Shown in pieces: positions 24,155-32,724 of a stretch of 35,845 nt of DNA. The notes below the pieces were generated by a model, which saw nothing but the letters and a program-made list of their open reading frames with translations, had not been told where the DNA came from and ran no database searches. The stretch comes from Streptomyces sp. Isolate_45. GTDB taxonomy: Bacteria > Actinomycetota > Actinomycetes > Streptomycetales > Streptomycetaceae. Position 1 is the first letter of the stretch, and every line of letters starts with the position of its first letter. The stretch covers positions 1 through 35,845 of the forward strand of contig NZ_JANFAK020000089.1 of assembly GCF_024721315.2 (NCBI RefSeq). The letters are read 5' to 3'. The position numbers and the translations under genes were made by a program.

Positions 24155-24970
24155 GTGCGTCAGAGAGCGCTGCTCTACGGGGCCGTCGCGGCGGGCGGCT
24201 TCCGGCGCTACGCGGCCTACGGAACGGCGACGGCCGCAGGGGTGTTCACCAACACCGTGTTCGGTTTCATCGTCGCGTACACGTACATCGCCCTCTGGGA
24301 CGAACGGCCGGGCCTCGGCGGCTACGACCAGGCCCAGGCCCTCACCTTCGTCTGGGTGAGCCAGTCCCTGCTCGCGGCCGGGGCGCTCATCGGCGGCGGG
24401 TTCCAGGAGGAGTTCCAGGAACGGGTCCGCACGGGCGACATCGCAGTCGACCTGTACCGGCCGGCGGACCTCCAGCTGTGGTGGCTCGCCTCCGACCTCG
24501 GCAGGGCAGCCTTCCAACTCCTGGGGCGCGGCGCGGTACCGCTGGTCGCGGGAGCACTCGCCTTCCCGCTGGCACTGCCCGTCGACCCGGCGCGCTGGCT
24601 GCTGTTCCTGGTGTCCGTCGCGCTCGGGCTGACCGTCAGCTTCGCGGTGCGGTTCCTCCTCGGGCTGGCCGCGTTCTGGCTGATGGACGGCACCGGGATC
24701 AACCTGATGGCCACCGTCGTGACCATCTTCTTCTCGGGGATGGTGCTGCCCCTGACGGTGTTCCCCGGCGAATTCGGGGACGTGGTGCGGGTCCTGCCGT
24801 GGGCGGCGATGCTCCAGGTCCCGCTCGACGTCCTGCTCGGCACGCACAGCGGGGCCGGGGGAGCGGTACGGGCGCTGGGCTTCCAGGCCGGATGGGCGCT
24901 GGTCCTGCTCGGCGCGGGCCGGCTGGCGCAGACGGCGGCGACGCGGAAGGTGGTGGTCCAGGGTGGCTGA
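24155..24970 (+). CDS. ABC-2 type transporter permease
   Basis: A 271-residue membrane protein with about six hydrophobic helices (for example AFPLALPVDPARWLLFLVSV and GTGINLMATVVTIFFSGMVL). It looks like the ABC-2 family (PF06182-like) that pairs with a second permease and an ATPase. The start is GTG at 24155 with GGAGGG upstream. The next permease gene starts 8 nt before its stop, so the two are translationally coupled. Family members include viologen or dye exporters in cyanobacteria, as I recall; the substrate here is unknown. Confidence 0.85.
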   Translation: MRQRALLYGAVAAGGFRRYAAYGTATAAGVFTNTVFGFIVAYTYIALWDERPGLGGYDQAQALTFVWVSQSLLAAGALIGGGFQEEFQERVRTGDIAVDLYRPADLQLWWLASDLGRAAFQLLGRGAVPLVAGALAFPLALPVDPARWLLFLVSVALGLTVSFAVRFLLGLAAFWLMDGTGINLMATVVTIFFSGMVLPLTVFPGEFGDVVRVLPWAAMLQVPLDVLLGTHSGAGGAVRALGFQAGWALVLLGAGRLAQTAATRKVVVQGG

Positions 24971-25862
24971 GGTGACGGGAGTGGCCGTCGAGGAGGGTCC
25001 CGGCACGGACGCGGGCGCCGGCGGGCCCGTGGGGTTCGACGGGCCGGTCCGCAACCGCGCGTGGGAGGGGCTGCGCGGCTACGGGCTGATCGTCACGATG
25101 TGGATCCGCTCGACCATGACGTACCGGACGTCGTTCTTCCTCGCGACCTTCGGGAACGCGGCGATCACCCTGCTCGACTTCGCCGCCATCGCGATCATGT
25201 TCTCGCACGTGGACGCGCTCGGCGGGTTCACGCTGCCCGAGATCGCACTGCTCTACGGATCCTGCTCGGCCTCACTGGGCCTGGCCGACCTGCTCCTCGG
25301 CAACACCGACCGGATCGGGTCCCGGATCCGCGACGGCTCCCTCGACACCATGCTGGTGCGGCCGGTCCCGGTGCTCGCGCAGGTCGCGGCCGACCGGTTC
25401 GCCCTGCGCCGCCTCGGCCGGATCGTGCAGGGCCTCGGCGTGCTGACCTGGGCCGTCTCGGCGCTGGACGTGGACTGGACGGTCGGGAAGGTCCTGCTGG
25501 TCCCCGTGATGATCCTGGCCGGCGCGGGGATCTTCGGAGCCGTGATGGTGGCCGGGGCCGCCTTCCAGTTCGCCGCCGGGGACGCGGCGGAGGTGCAGAA
25601 CTCCTTCACGTACGGCGGCTGCACGATGCTCCAGTACCCGCCGACGGTCTTCGCGAAGGACCTGCTGCGCGGGGTCACCTTCATCGTGCCGCTCGCCTTC
25701 GTCAACTGGCTGCCCGCCCTGTACGTGCTGGGCCGGCCCGATCCGCTCGGACTGCCGCAGTGGGCGGCGTTCGTCAGCCCGCTGGTGGCCTTCCTGGTGT
25801 TCCTGCCCGCGTCGCTGGCGTGGCGCGCGGGTGTCCGTTCGTACCGCAGCACGGGGAGTTGA
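24963..25862 (+). CDS. second ABC-2 type transporter permease
   Basis: A 299-residue membrane protein of the same family as the preceding one but diverged. It has a Gly/Asp-rich N-terminus (1-35), then helices such as FLATFGNAAITLLDFAAIAI and VTFIVPLAFVNWLPALYVLG. The GTG at 24963 lies inside the preceding gene by 8 nt. The ATPase gene starts 6 nt after its stop. The two permeases probably form a heterodimer with an ATPase dimer. Confidence 0.87.
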   Translation: MAEVTGVAVEEGPGTDAGAGGPVGFDGPVRNRAWEGLRGYGLIVTMWIRSTMTYRTSFFLATFGNAAITLLDFAAIAIMFSHVDALGGFTLPEIALLYGSCSASLGLADLLLGNTDRIGSRIRDGSLDTMLVRPVPVLAQVAADRFALRRLGRIVQGLGVLTWAVSALDVDWTVGKVLLVPVMILAGAGIFGAVMVAGAAFQFAAGDAAEVQNSFTYGGCTMLQYPPTVFAKDLLRGVTFIVPLAFVNWLPALYVLGRPDPLGLPQWAAFVSPLVAFLVFLPASLAWRAGVRSYRSTGS

Positions 25863-25868
25863 GGGCTG

Positions 25869-26837
25869 ATGGCAGAAGCACTGATCGCACTGGACGGCGT
25901 CGAGAAGGTCTTCGACGTGCGCCGCCGCGTCAACTGGATCCGACGGGAGAAGCGGCAGGTCCGGGCCGTGGACGGAATCAGCTTCGAGGTCGCGCGGGGC
26001 GAAATGGTCGGCTACATCGGGCCCAACGGCGCCGGCAAGTCCACCACCATCAAGATGCTGACCGGCATCCTCACCCCGAGCGGCGGCCGGCTGCGCGTCG
26101 CCGGCATCGACCCCGCGCGGGAGCGGATGCGCCTCGCGCACCGGATCGGAGTGGTGTTCGGGCAGCGCACCACGCTGTGGTGGGACCTGCCGCTGAAGGA
26201 CTCGTACGGGCTGATGCGCCGGATGTACCGGATCCCGGCGGCCCGCTACGCGGAGAACCTGGAGCGGTGCGTAGACCGGCTCGACCTCGGCGAACTGCTC
26301 GACGTACCGGTACGGCAGCTGTCGCTGGGGCAGCGGATGCGCGGCGACATCGCGGCGGCGCTGCTGCACGATCCGGAGGTGCTCTACCTGGACGAGCCGA
26401 CGATCGGGCTCGACGTGGTCAGCAAGGCGAAGGTGCGGGGCTTCTTGCGGCAGCTCAACGAGGAACTCGGCACCACGGTCCTCCTCACGACCCACGACCT
26501 CCAGGACATCGAGCAGCTCTGCGAGCGGGTGATGGTCATCGACCACGGTCGGCTCATGTACGACGGCCCGCTCGGCGGGCTGCACGAGGCGGGACCGGAA
26601 GGGGCGGGCGAGCGGACCCTGGTGGTCGACCTGGAGGCGGAGATCGCGCCGATCGAGATCGCGGGGGCGCGGGTGGTGAAGGTGGACGGGCCCCGACAGT
26701 GGCTGGCCTTCCCCGCACGGGCCTCGGCGGCGCCGCTGGTGGCGGAGGTGGCGGCCCGGTACCCGCTCCTGGACCTGTCGGTGCGGGAGCCCGACATCGA
26801 GGACGTCATCGCGCGGATGTACGCGGGTCGGGGTTGA
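25869..26837 (+). CDS. ABC transporter ATP-binding protein
   Basis: A 322-residue ATPase. Walker A is GPNGAGKST (51-59), the Q-loop Gln99, the signature LSLGQ (151-155), Walker B VLYLDEP (171-177) and the H-loop His209. An Arg-rich insertion (VRRRVNWIRREKRQ, about 17-30) precedes Walker A. The C-terminal extension of about 90 residues is typical of export ABC ATPases of this group. It drives the two permeases encoded upstream. The gene is followed by an imperfect hairpin. Confidence 0.93.
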   Translation: MAEALIALDGVEKVFDVRRRVNWIRREKRQVRAVDGISFEVARGEMVGYIGPNGAGKSTTIKMLTGILTPSGGRLRVAGIDPARERMRLAHRIGVVFGQRTTLWWDLPLKDSYGLMRRMYRIPAARYAENLERCVDRLDLGELLDVPVRQLSLGQRMRGDIAAALLHDPEVLYLDEPTIGLDVVSKAKVRGFLRQLNEELGTTVLLTTHDLQDIEQLCERVMVIDHGRLMYDGPLGGLHEAGPEGAGERTLVVDLEAEIAPIEIAGARVVKVDGPRQWLAFPARASAAPLVAEVAARYPLLDLSVREPDIEDVIARMYAGRG

Positions 26838-26847
26838 GTCAGGGTCC

Positions 26848-26874
26848 CGTCTCGGGGTCGATCCCGGGGAGACG
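26848..26874 (+). terminator. hairpin after the ABC exporter operon
   Basis: CGTCTC pairs with GAGACG around a GGGTCGATCCC inner stem. Imperfect, without T-run. Confidence 0.5.
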
Positions 26875-26889
26875 TGCCGGGGCGGGCCA

Positions 26890-26918
26890 TTCAACTGGTG
26901 CGGATCTCTGCATAGTGT
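26890..26918 (+). promoter_or_regulatory. candidate promoter for leaderless DUF1707 gene
   Basis: TTCAAC, 17 nt, TAGTGT, then 7 nt to the ATG at 26926. No Shine-Dalgarno precedes the start. Confidence 0.5.
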
Positions 26919-26925
26919 GGTCCAC

Positions 26926-27690
26926 ATGAGTGACGAGCGGCCCGAGAAGTCCTTGCCCGAGAAGGCTCCGGCACCGGAGACGGCGTCGCCGGAACGGCCG
27001 TCGATGGAGAAGGCGTCGCCGGACAGGGCGCCGTTGCCGGAGCTGCGGGCCTCCGACGCCGACCGGGACCGGGTCGTGGAGCGACTGCGGGACGCCGTCG
27101 CCGAGGGCCGGCTCGACATGGACGAGTTCGAGGAGCGGCTGGAGGCGGTCTACGCCTCCAGGACGTACGCCGAACTGGCCCCCCTGACCCGCGACCTGCC
27201 GCAGGTGCCCGGCGAGTCCCCCACGGGGGTCCCCGCGACCGCCGCCCCCGCCCCGGGCACCCCGGCGCGGTCGTCGTGGCCGTCCCGCATCGGGGGCCGG
27301 GGCACCTCCGCCACGGCCGTCGCCGTGATGTCGGGGTTCCAGCGCAAGGGGTACTGGACGGTGCCCGCCCGCTTCAACGCGGTGGCCTTCTGGGGCGGCG
27401 GTGAGATCGACCTCCGCGACGCCGACTTCGCCGAACGCGAGGTCGTGATCACCTGCGTGGCCGTGATGGGCGGCATCGAGATCACGGTCCCGCCGGGCGT
27501 GGAGGTCGACGTACGGGGCATCGGGATCATGGGCGGTTTCGACCAGGGAGCGGCCTCGTCCCCGCCGGAACCCGGAGCGCCGCGCGTGATCGTCAACGGT
27601 CTCGCCTTCTGGGGCGGGGTCGGCATCAAGGTGAAGTCGCCGAAGGGCTCGAAGCCGCTGGACGGCGGGAAGCGCCGGAAGGAGCTGTAG
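26926..27690 (+). CDS. DUF1707 protein with LiaF-like C-terminal domain
   Basis: A 254-residue protein. Residues 1-38 are Pro/Glu/Lys-rich. DUF1707 follows (about 39-95: LRASDADRDRVVERLRDAV, ELAPLTRDLP). A Pro/Ala linker leads to a beta-rich C-terminal domain with repeated motifs (FWGGGEIDLRDADF, VMGGIEITVPPGVEVDVRG), similar to the C-terminal domain of LiaF-type cell-envelope response proteins. No membrane helix is obvious. DUF1707 proteins are common in actinobacteria near envelope genes; a role in envelope stress sensing is plausible but unproven. It starts leaderless behind the ABC exporter and is followed by three hairpins. Confidence 0.87.
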   Translation: MSDERPEKSLPEKAPAPETASPERPSMEKASPDRAPLPELRASDADRDRVVERLRDAVAEGRLDMDEFEERLEAVYASRTYAELAPLTRDLPQVPGESPTGVPATAAPAPGTPARSSWPSRIGGRGTSATAVAVMSGFQRKGYWTVPARFNAVAFWGGGEIDLRDADFAEREVVITCVAVMGGIEITVPPGVEVDVRGIGIMGGFDQGAASSPPEPGAPRVIVNGLAFWGGVGIKVKSPKGSKPLDGGKRRKEL

Positions 27691-27706
27691 GCCGGGCACG
27701 GGGCAC

Positions 27707-27781
27707 GGGACCGGAGGGGTCCCAGGGGGTGCCGGGGGCACCCGCACGGCGCGCCGGGAACTCCCGGGGCCTCCCGGGAGT
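27707..27781 (+). terminator. three consecutive hairpins after the DUF1707 gene
   Basis: Hairpins at 27707-27723 (GGGACC/GGTCCC), 27727-27743 (GGGTGCC/GGCACCC) and 27760-27781 (ACTCCCGGG/CCCGGGAGT). The third hides the only ribosome-binding-like sequence for a start at 27790, supporting the later DUF445 start. Confidence 0.7.
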
Positions 27782-27828
27782 CGGATGCTATGCAGACAAA
27801 ACCGGCCACAGGGGGAAGGCAGGAACCC

Positions 27829-29154
27829 GTGGAACACGTGGACAGTGACACGAGGGCGCGCACCGCGCCACTCCCGTCGCCCCGGGGCGCGTTCGTGTTC
27901 AACGCGGCGGACGAGGAGCGGCGGCGCGGCGTCCGCCGGATGAAGACCACCGCGACGGGCCTGCTGGTCCTGGTCGCGCTGGTCTACGTGCTCGCCAAGT
28001 ACGCCCAGCACGCCTGGGGCGCGGGCGGCTGGGCCGGGTACGTGGCGGCGGCGGCCGAGGCCGGCATGGTCGGCGCGCTCGCGGACTGGTTCGCGGTCAC
28101 CGCGCTCTTCCGCCGGCCGCTCGGCCTGCCGATCCCGCACACCGCGATCATCCCGACCAAGAAGGACCAGCTGGGCGTCTCCCTCGGCGAGTTCGTCGGC
28201 GAGAACTTCCTCTCCTCCGACGTCGTGCGCGCCCGGCTGGGCGCGCTCGGCATCGGCGGCCGCCTCGGCGCCTGGCTGGCGGAACCCGAACACGCCGACC
28301 GGGTCACCGCCGAGCTGGCGACCGCGCTGCGCGGGGCGCTGACCGTCCTGCGCGACTCCGACGTGCAGGCCGTCGTCGGCGAGGCCATCACCCGGCGTGC
28401 CGAGCACGCCGAGATCGCACCGGGCCTCGGCAAGACCCTGGAGAAGGTCGTCGCGGACGGCGGACACCGCCGGGCCGTGGACCTGGTGTGCACGAAGGCC
28501 CACGACTGGCTCGTCACGCACGGCGACTCGGTGATGGACGCCGTCCAGGGCGGCGCACCCGGCTGGACGCCGCGCTTCGTCGACCGGAAGATCGGCGACC
28601 GCGTCTACAAGGAGCTGCTCCGCTTCGTCACGGAGATGCGGGACATGCCGGAGCACCCGGCGCGCGGGGCGGTCGACCGCTTCCTGACGGACTTCGCCGC
28701 CGACCTCCAGTCGGACACGCAGACGCGGGCCCGCGTCGAACGGCTGAAGTCCGACATCCTCGCGCGGGGCGAGGTCCAGGACGTGATCGCCTCCGCGTGG
28801 ACCGCGATCCGCTCGATGATCCTCTCGGCGGCGGAGGACGAGCAGAGCGAGCTGCGGCTGAGGGTCCGCGCCTCACTGATCTCGCTCGGCGCGCGCCTGG
28901 CCACCGACGGCCGGCTCCAGGCGAAGGTGGAGGGCTGGATCGAGGGCGCCGTCGTGTACGTGGTCACGACCTACCGCACCGAGATCACCTCGCTGATCAC
29001 GGACACGGTGGCGAGCTGGGACGCGGAACACACCTCCCGCAAGATCGAGGCCCACATCGGCCGCGACCTCCAGTTCATCCGCATCAACGGCACGGTGGTC
29101 GGCGCGCTGGCCGGTCTTCTGATCTACACGGTGTCGCGGGCGTTCGGGGCGTAA
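27829..29154 (+). CDS. DUF445 family membrane protein
   Basis: A 441-residue protein. A membrane helix near the N-terminus (TATGLLVLVALVYVLAKYA) is followed by the DUF445 core (AEAGMVGALADWFAVTALFRRP, HTAIIPTKKDQLG), a long charged helical region, and a C-terminal helix (VVGALAGLLIYTVSRAF). I chose the GTG at 27829 (MEHVDSDTRAR form) because AGGAA lies just upstream and family members begin this way; an ATG at 27790 is an alternative. The function is unknown; it is probably an inner-membrane protein with a large cytoplasmic part. A terminator follows. Confidence 0.87.
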   Translation: MEHVDSDTRARTAPLPSPRGAFVFNAADEERRRGVRRMKTTATGLLVLVALVYVLAKYAQHAWGAGGWAGYVAAAAEAGMVGALADWFAVTALFRRPLGLPIPHTAIIPTKKDQLGVSLGEFVGENFLSSDVVRARLGALGIGGRLGAWLAEPEHADRVTAELATALRGALTVLRDSDVQAVVGEAITRRAEHAEIAPGLGKTLEKVVADGGHRRAVDLVCTKAHDWLVTHGDSVMDAVQGGAPGWTPRFVDRKIGDRVYKELLRFVTEMRDMPEHPARGAVDRFLTDFAADLQSDTQTRARVERLKSDILARGEVQDVIASAWTAIRSMILSAAEDEQSELRLRVRASLISLGARLATDGRLQAKVEGWIEGAVVYVVTTYRTEITSLITDTVASWDAEHTSRKIEAHIGRDLQFIRINGTVVGALAGLLIYTVSRAFGA

Positions 29155-29181
29155 CCCGGGGCGTGGCGGGGGCTGTTCCGG

Positions 29182-29210
29182 GGACGGCCCGACCGGGCGT
29201 CGGGCCGTCC
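29182..29210. terminator. terminator after the DUF445 gene
   Basis: GGACGGCCCGAC (29182-29193) and GTCGGGCCGTCC (29199-29210), perfect 12 bp with a 5-nt loop, between convergent genes. Confidence 0.85.
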
Positions 29211-29218
29211 GCTCCGGG

Positions 29219-29518
29219 TCAGGCGCGGTCGGCCACCGCCCAGGTCGTGGCGGCCACGACGCCGGCGGCGCCGATGACGGCCGGCCACGCCCCGACCTTC
29301 TTGGCCAGCGGGTGCGATCCGGCGAAGCCGGCGACGTACAGGGCGCCCAGTCCGGCCGCCACCGGGGCGCCGCCGCGCCGGTGCCACTCGCGTCCGGCCA
29401 CGAGCCCGGCGGCGCCGAGCACGACACCGCCCAGCGGCCGCTTCTTGGTCCAGCGGGCGACGGCGTAGCCGCCGACCAGGCCTGCGGCCGCCACCACGGA
29501 ACTCGGTACCCGCGCCAT
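29219..29518 (-). CDS. small Gly/Ala-rich membrane protein
   Basis: A 99-residue protein with several short Gly/Ala/Val-rich hydrophobic segments (VVAAAGLVGGYAVARW, GGVVLGAAGLVAG, APVAAGLGALYVAGFAG, WPAVIGAAGVVAATTW), probably three or four membrane passes. GAGGGAG lies 6 nt before the ATG at 29518. It is convergent with the DUF445 gene. No domain recognised. Confidence 0.7.
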   Translation of the reverse strand: MARVPSSVVAAAGLVGGYAVARWTKKRPLGGVVLGAAGLVAGREWHRRGGAPVAAGLGALYVAGFAGSHPLAKKVGAWPAVIGAAGVVAATTWAVADRA

Positions 29519-29642
29519 GTCGAACTCCCTCGTCTTTTTCGGGTTGCTGATGCTGGTCTGCTGCTGCTCTGCCGCTGCTGCGCGGCCGGTCGCACAGGGC
29601 TACGGTCCGATGGTCCGACAGTCCGATGAACCGTCCACGAGG

Positions 29643-29819
29643 CTAACGCGGCCGCCTGGAAAACCGCTGGGCGCCCACCGTGGCGAGTACGAGCACGGCC
29701 CCGCCGATCACGGCGTGCGGCACCGCGTCCCGCACGGCCCGGGGCAGCACCGCCACGGTTCCGAGGACGAGCAGGAAGGCGAGCGCGAATCCGCCCGCCG
29801 CGCGCAGCAGTCTGTCCAC
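29643..29819 (-). CDS. possible small two-helix membrane protein
   Basis: A 58-residue ORF starting with GTG (MDRLLRAAGGFALAFLL). Two hydrophobic segments are seen (ALAFLLVLGTVAVL; AVIGGAVLVLATVG) and a basic C-terminus (RRPR). No clear ribosome binding site precedes it, and a longer frame to 29882 exists but adds only Arg/Pro-rich sequence. It lies upstream of the 99-residue gene on the same strand, so they could form a small operon. The hydrophobic pattern is the main support. Confidence 0.5.
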   Translation of the reverse strand: MDRLLRAAGGFALAFLLVLGTVAVLPRAVRDAVPHAVIGGAVLVLATVGAQRFSRRPR

Positions 29820-29980
29820 GGGCTGCTCAACGCGGTGGCCGGGCACGCGACACGGACGACGCCGAGGCGATTTGTCGCACACTCTCCGTTTCTGCCGAGC
29901 GGCCTGGGAGGGAACCCGGAAGGCGTAGATTCGGTCTTCCAGGGGGAAACCCGCTCAACCCACCACCAGGAGTCGACGCC

Positions 29981-30517
29981 TTGATCTCTTACGGACGGGC
30001 CGTCCTCGACCTCGCGGACGAGCTGGTCGACGCCTACGCGGACGTGTTCTCCGGTCCGCCGTGGAACGAAGGCGAAGAAACCATTCGCCAGTTCTCGACC
30101 CGGCTCCAGACGGATGTCCGGCGTCCGGGGTTCCGTACGGCGTTCGCCCAGTCCGCGACCGGCATCGACGGCTTCGCCACAGGCTGGCTGACCCCGGCCC
30201 CCTTCCCGAAGAACCGCGCGTACCCGCAGGTCACCGCCCAGCTCGGCGCGGCCCGGGTCCGGGAACTCCTCGTCGGGGCCCTGGAGATCGACGAACTGGC
30301 CGTACGCGGCTACGCGCGCGGCCACGGCACCGGCCGGACCCTCCTCACCGAGATCACCGCGGACGCCCCCGACGGGCGGGCGTGGCTGCTGACCTCGCGC
30401 CTGGCCACGGACACGGTCGCCACGTACCGCCGCCTGGGCTGGCACGAGGTCCCCGCGCTCCCGGGCACGGAGACGGGCGTGGTCGTCTTCCTCTCCCCGG
30501 CCCACCCGAACCTCTGA
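29981..30517 (+). CDS. GNAT family N-acetyltransferase
   Basis: A 178-residue protein of the GCN5-related acetyltransferase fold. The acetyl-CoA loop is RGHGTGR (113-119) after the strand IDELAVRGYA, and TYRRLGWHEV follows near the C-terminus. The start is TTG at 29981 with AGGAG 8 nt upstream, a good start despite the rare codon. The substrate is unknown. The gene stands alone between two minus-strand small genes and the frameshifted AbiEi-like gene. Confidence 0.85.
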   Translation: MISYGRAVLDLADELVDAYADVFSGPPWNEGEETIRQFSTRLQTDVRRPGFRTAFAQSATGIDGFATGWLTPAPFPKNRAYPQVTAQLGAARVRELLVGALEIDELAVRGYARGHGTGRTLLTEITADAPDGRAWLLTSRLATDTVATYRRLGWHEVPALPGTETGVVVFLSPAHPNL

Positions 30518-30531
30518 CCCGTCCCGCTGAA

Positions 30532-30578
30532 TCGTTCCGCCGGGTCGTTCCGCCGGACCGTTCCGCCGGGCCGTTCCG
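30532..30578 (+). repeat. 13-bp tandem repeat
   Basis: The unit [TC]CGTTCCGCCGG[GA] occurs three times (30532, 30545, 30558) with a partial fourth copy. It lies just downstream of the GNAT stop. The 234-nt gap to the next gene holds nothing else supported. Confidence 0.75.
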
Positions 30579-30752
30579 TTCCGCTCCGGGCCCGCTCCGG
30601 GCCGGGGCGCCGCCCCGCGCGACCGTCGGACTCCGTTCACCCGGGCCGGAGGTCGCCCCCGGTGCTCGGGGTGGACCCGCAGGCGGTCGCTCCCGACCCG
30701 GAAGCGGCCGCGCGGGCGGTACACGGGGTCGGGGGAGGGGCATACCCGGGCC

Positions 30753-31972
30753 ATGATCACAGTACGGCGGAACCCCGCCACCCCGAAGCCCGTGTCCGGC
30801 AAGGCCGACGGCCCGGAGCCGACCGTCGCGAGGGCCGCCGGCCCGAACCCGGCGACCGTCAACGAGACCACCACGCCCGCCGCCACTACGCCCGCCTTCA
30901 CCCATCCCGCGTCCACCCGGCCCGCGGCCCGTCCCGCGTCCACCCGGCCCGCGACGCGGCCCTCCGGGCGGCCCGCCGCGTCGCGCCTGGCCCGGCGGCA
31001 GCACGGGCTCGTCACCCGGCATCAACTGACCGCCGGCGCAGGTGTCCCCGGCGGCACGATCGCCTCCCGCGTTCGCCCCGGCGGGCCCTGGCAGCGCCTG
31101 TTGCCCCGCGTGTACCTCCTGCAGACCGGCCCGCCCGACCCCCGCCAGCGCGCGCTGCCGCCGTCCTGTACGCGGCCGAACCCACCGCGGACCCGCTCTC
31201 CGGCGACACCGCCGTCCTCACCGGCGGCGCCGCCCTCGCCCTCCTCGGCATCCGCGAAGCCCCGACCGGCCCGGTCGACGTCCTGATCCGCGCCCCGCGC
31301 CGGCTCGCGCCCGCCCCCGGGGTCAGGCCCCGGGCCACGTCCCGCTGGCCGCGCACGATGACCGTGTCCGGCGTCCCCACGGCCCGCCCCGTACGCGCCG
31401 CCGCCGACTTCGCGGCCCGTACGGATCCGGGCGCGCCGCCCGACCGGATCCGTTCCGTCCTCGCCCAGGTCGTCCAGGCCGGTTGGTGCCACCCGCACGA
31501 CCTGCACGCGGAGCTCCGTACGTCCCGCCTCCTGGCCCGCCCCGCGGTCCGCGCCGCCGCCGCGGAACTCCTGGCCGGGGTCCGCTCGGTCGCCGAGGCC
31601 CGGGTCCGCGACACCCTCGGGACCACCGACCTCCCAACCCCGCTCTGGAACGCCCGCCTCCACACCGCGGACGGAGTCTTCCTGGCCAGTCCGGACGCCT
31701 ACTGGCCCGACGAGGGCGCGGCCCTGGAGGTCGACTCGGCGGAGTGCCACTACACCCGTGACACCTGGCAGGCCACCCTGCGCCGCCGCCTGCGCCTGGA
31801 GTCCCACGGGGTCCTGGTGGTCAGCGCGACCCCGTCGATGCTCCGCGACTCCCCGACGGAGGTACTCGCGGCCCTCCGCACCGTCCTCGCTCTCGGGGCG
31901 TCCCGCCCCACCCCGCCCACGGTCCTGGCCCGCGGCCACCAACAGCTCGCCCTCTTCCCGGACAAGGGTTGA
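30753..31972 (+). pseudogene. AbiEi/DUF559-like protein, frameshifted
   Basis: Two frames form one protein. Residues from the ATG at 30753 have a Pro/Thr/Arg-rich tail and then a winged-helix AbiEi-like segment (RRQHGLVTRHQLTAG, WQRLLPRVYLL). At about 31157 the frame shifts, and the rest continues in the frame ending at 31972 (AAVLYAAEPTAD..., then AALEVDSAECHYTRDTWQATLRRRLRLE). Adding one G after CTG at 31155-31157 restores a continuous frame of about 406 codons. The C-terminal part resembles the DUF559/PD-(D/E)XK-like fold of AbiEi-family antitoxins. No AbiEii toxin partner is present. Either the gene is broken or the sequence has an error there. Confidence 0.75.
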
Positions 31973-32035
31973 CCGGACAAGGGTTGAGGGGAGGGGAGGG
32001 GAATCGGGTCCGGAGTCCGCTCACCGCGCGGCGGG

Positions 32036-32566
32036 TCAACCCGCCTCCGTCGCGGCTCCGTTCGCGTCGGCAGGGCCGTTCGCCCCGGCGGAGGGCCGCG
32101 TGCGGCCCTCCGGGGCGTGGGGTGCGACCCCGAGGGGTGCGGTCCGGTGGGGTGCGGCCGCGTGCCGGGTCGCGATGACCCGCGCCGCCACGGCCTCGGG
32201 CCGTTCGTGCTCCCAGAACCGGAGCACGGTCCAACCGGCCGACGTCAACTGCTCGTTCGTCTCGCGGTCCCGCGCCATGTTGCGTTCGAGCTTCTCTCGC
32301 CACCACTCGGCATTGGCCTTCGGCCGCGTCGCGTGCTGCGGGCATCCGTGCCAGAAGCATCCGTCCAGGAAGACGGCGACCTTCGGCCCGGGGAAGGCGA
32401 TGTCGATGGTGCGGCGAGGCATCCCGGGCACCTTCACCTGGAGCCGGTAGCGGAGTCCCGCGGCGTGGAGCAGCTTGCGCACCGCCACCTCGGGCGCGGT
32501 GTTCCGCACGGCCTGCCGGCTCATCCGGGCGGAGACGCCGGCGGAGGAGGGTTCTGCCGGGATCAT
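32036..32566 (-). CDS. vsr: very short patch repair endonuclease (Vsr)
   Basis: A 176-residue protein. Vsr nicks next to T:G mismatches made by deamination of 5-methylcytosine. The N-terminal RNTAPEVAVRKLLHAAGLRYR is the family start, Asp55 lies in RTIDIAF, the position of the catalytic Asp, and FLDGCFWHGCP holds Cys70, His73 and Cys75 of the zinc site and active centre. Residues about 133-176 are a low-complexity Ala/Pro/Arg tail beyond the usual end. GGAGG lies 7 nt before the ATG at 32566. No DNA cytosine methyltransferase, the usual partner, is in the window. Confidence 0.9.
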   Translation of the reverse strand: MIPAEPSSAGVSARMSRQAVRNTAPEVAVRKLLHAAGLRYRLQVKVPGMPRRTIDIAFPGPKVAVFLDGCFWHGCPQHATRPKANAEWWREKLERNMARDRETNEQLTSAGWTVLRFWEHERPEAVAARVIATRHAAAPHRTAPLGVAPHAPEGRTRPSAGANGPADANGAATEAG

Positions 32567-32724
32567 CGCGGTTCCTCCCCGCTTGCCGGTGGTCAGGGGC
32601 TAAGAGGTCCGATCCCAACGGGAATCCGCGGGCGCCCCTGAGGCCGATGGTACGCAGCGGCACCGACAGGCCCTCGGGCCGGCCGGCGCCCTCCGCGGGC
32701 GGAAGGGCCTGCCGGTCCGAGCGG

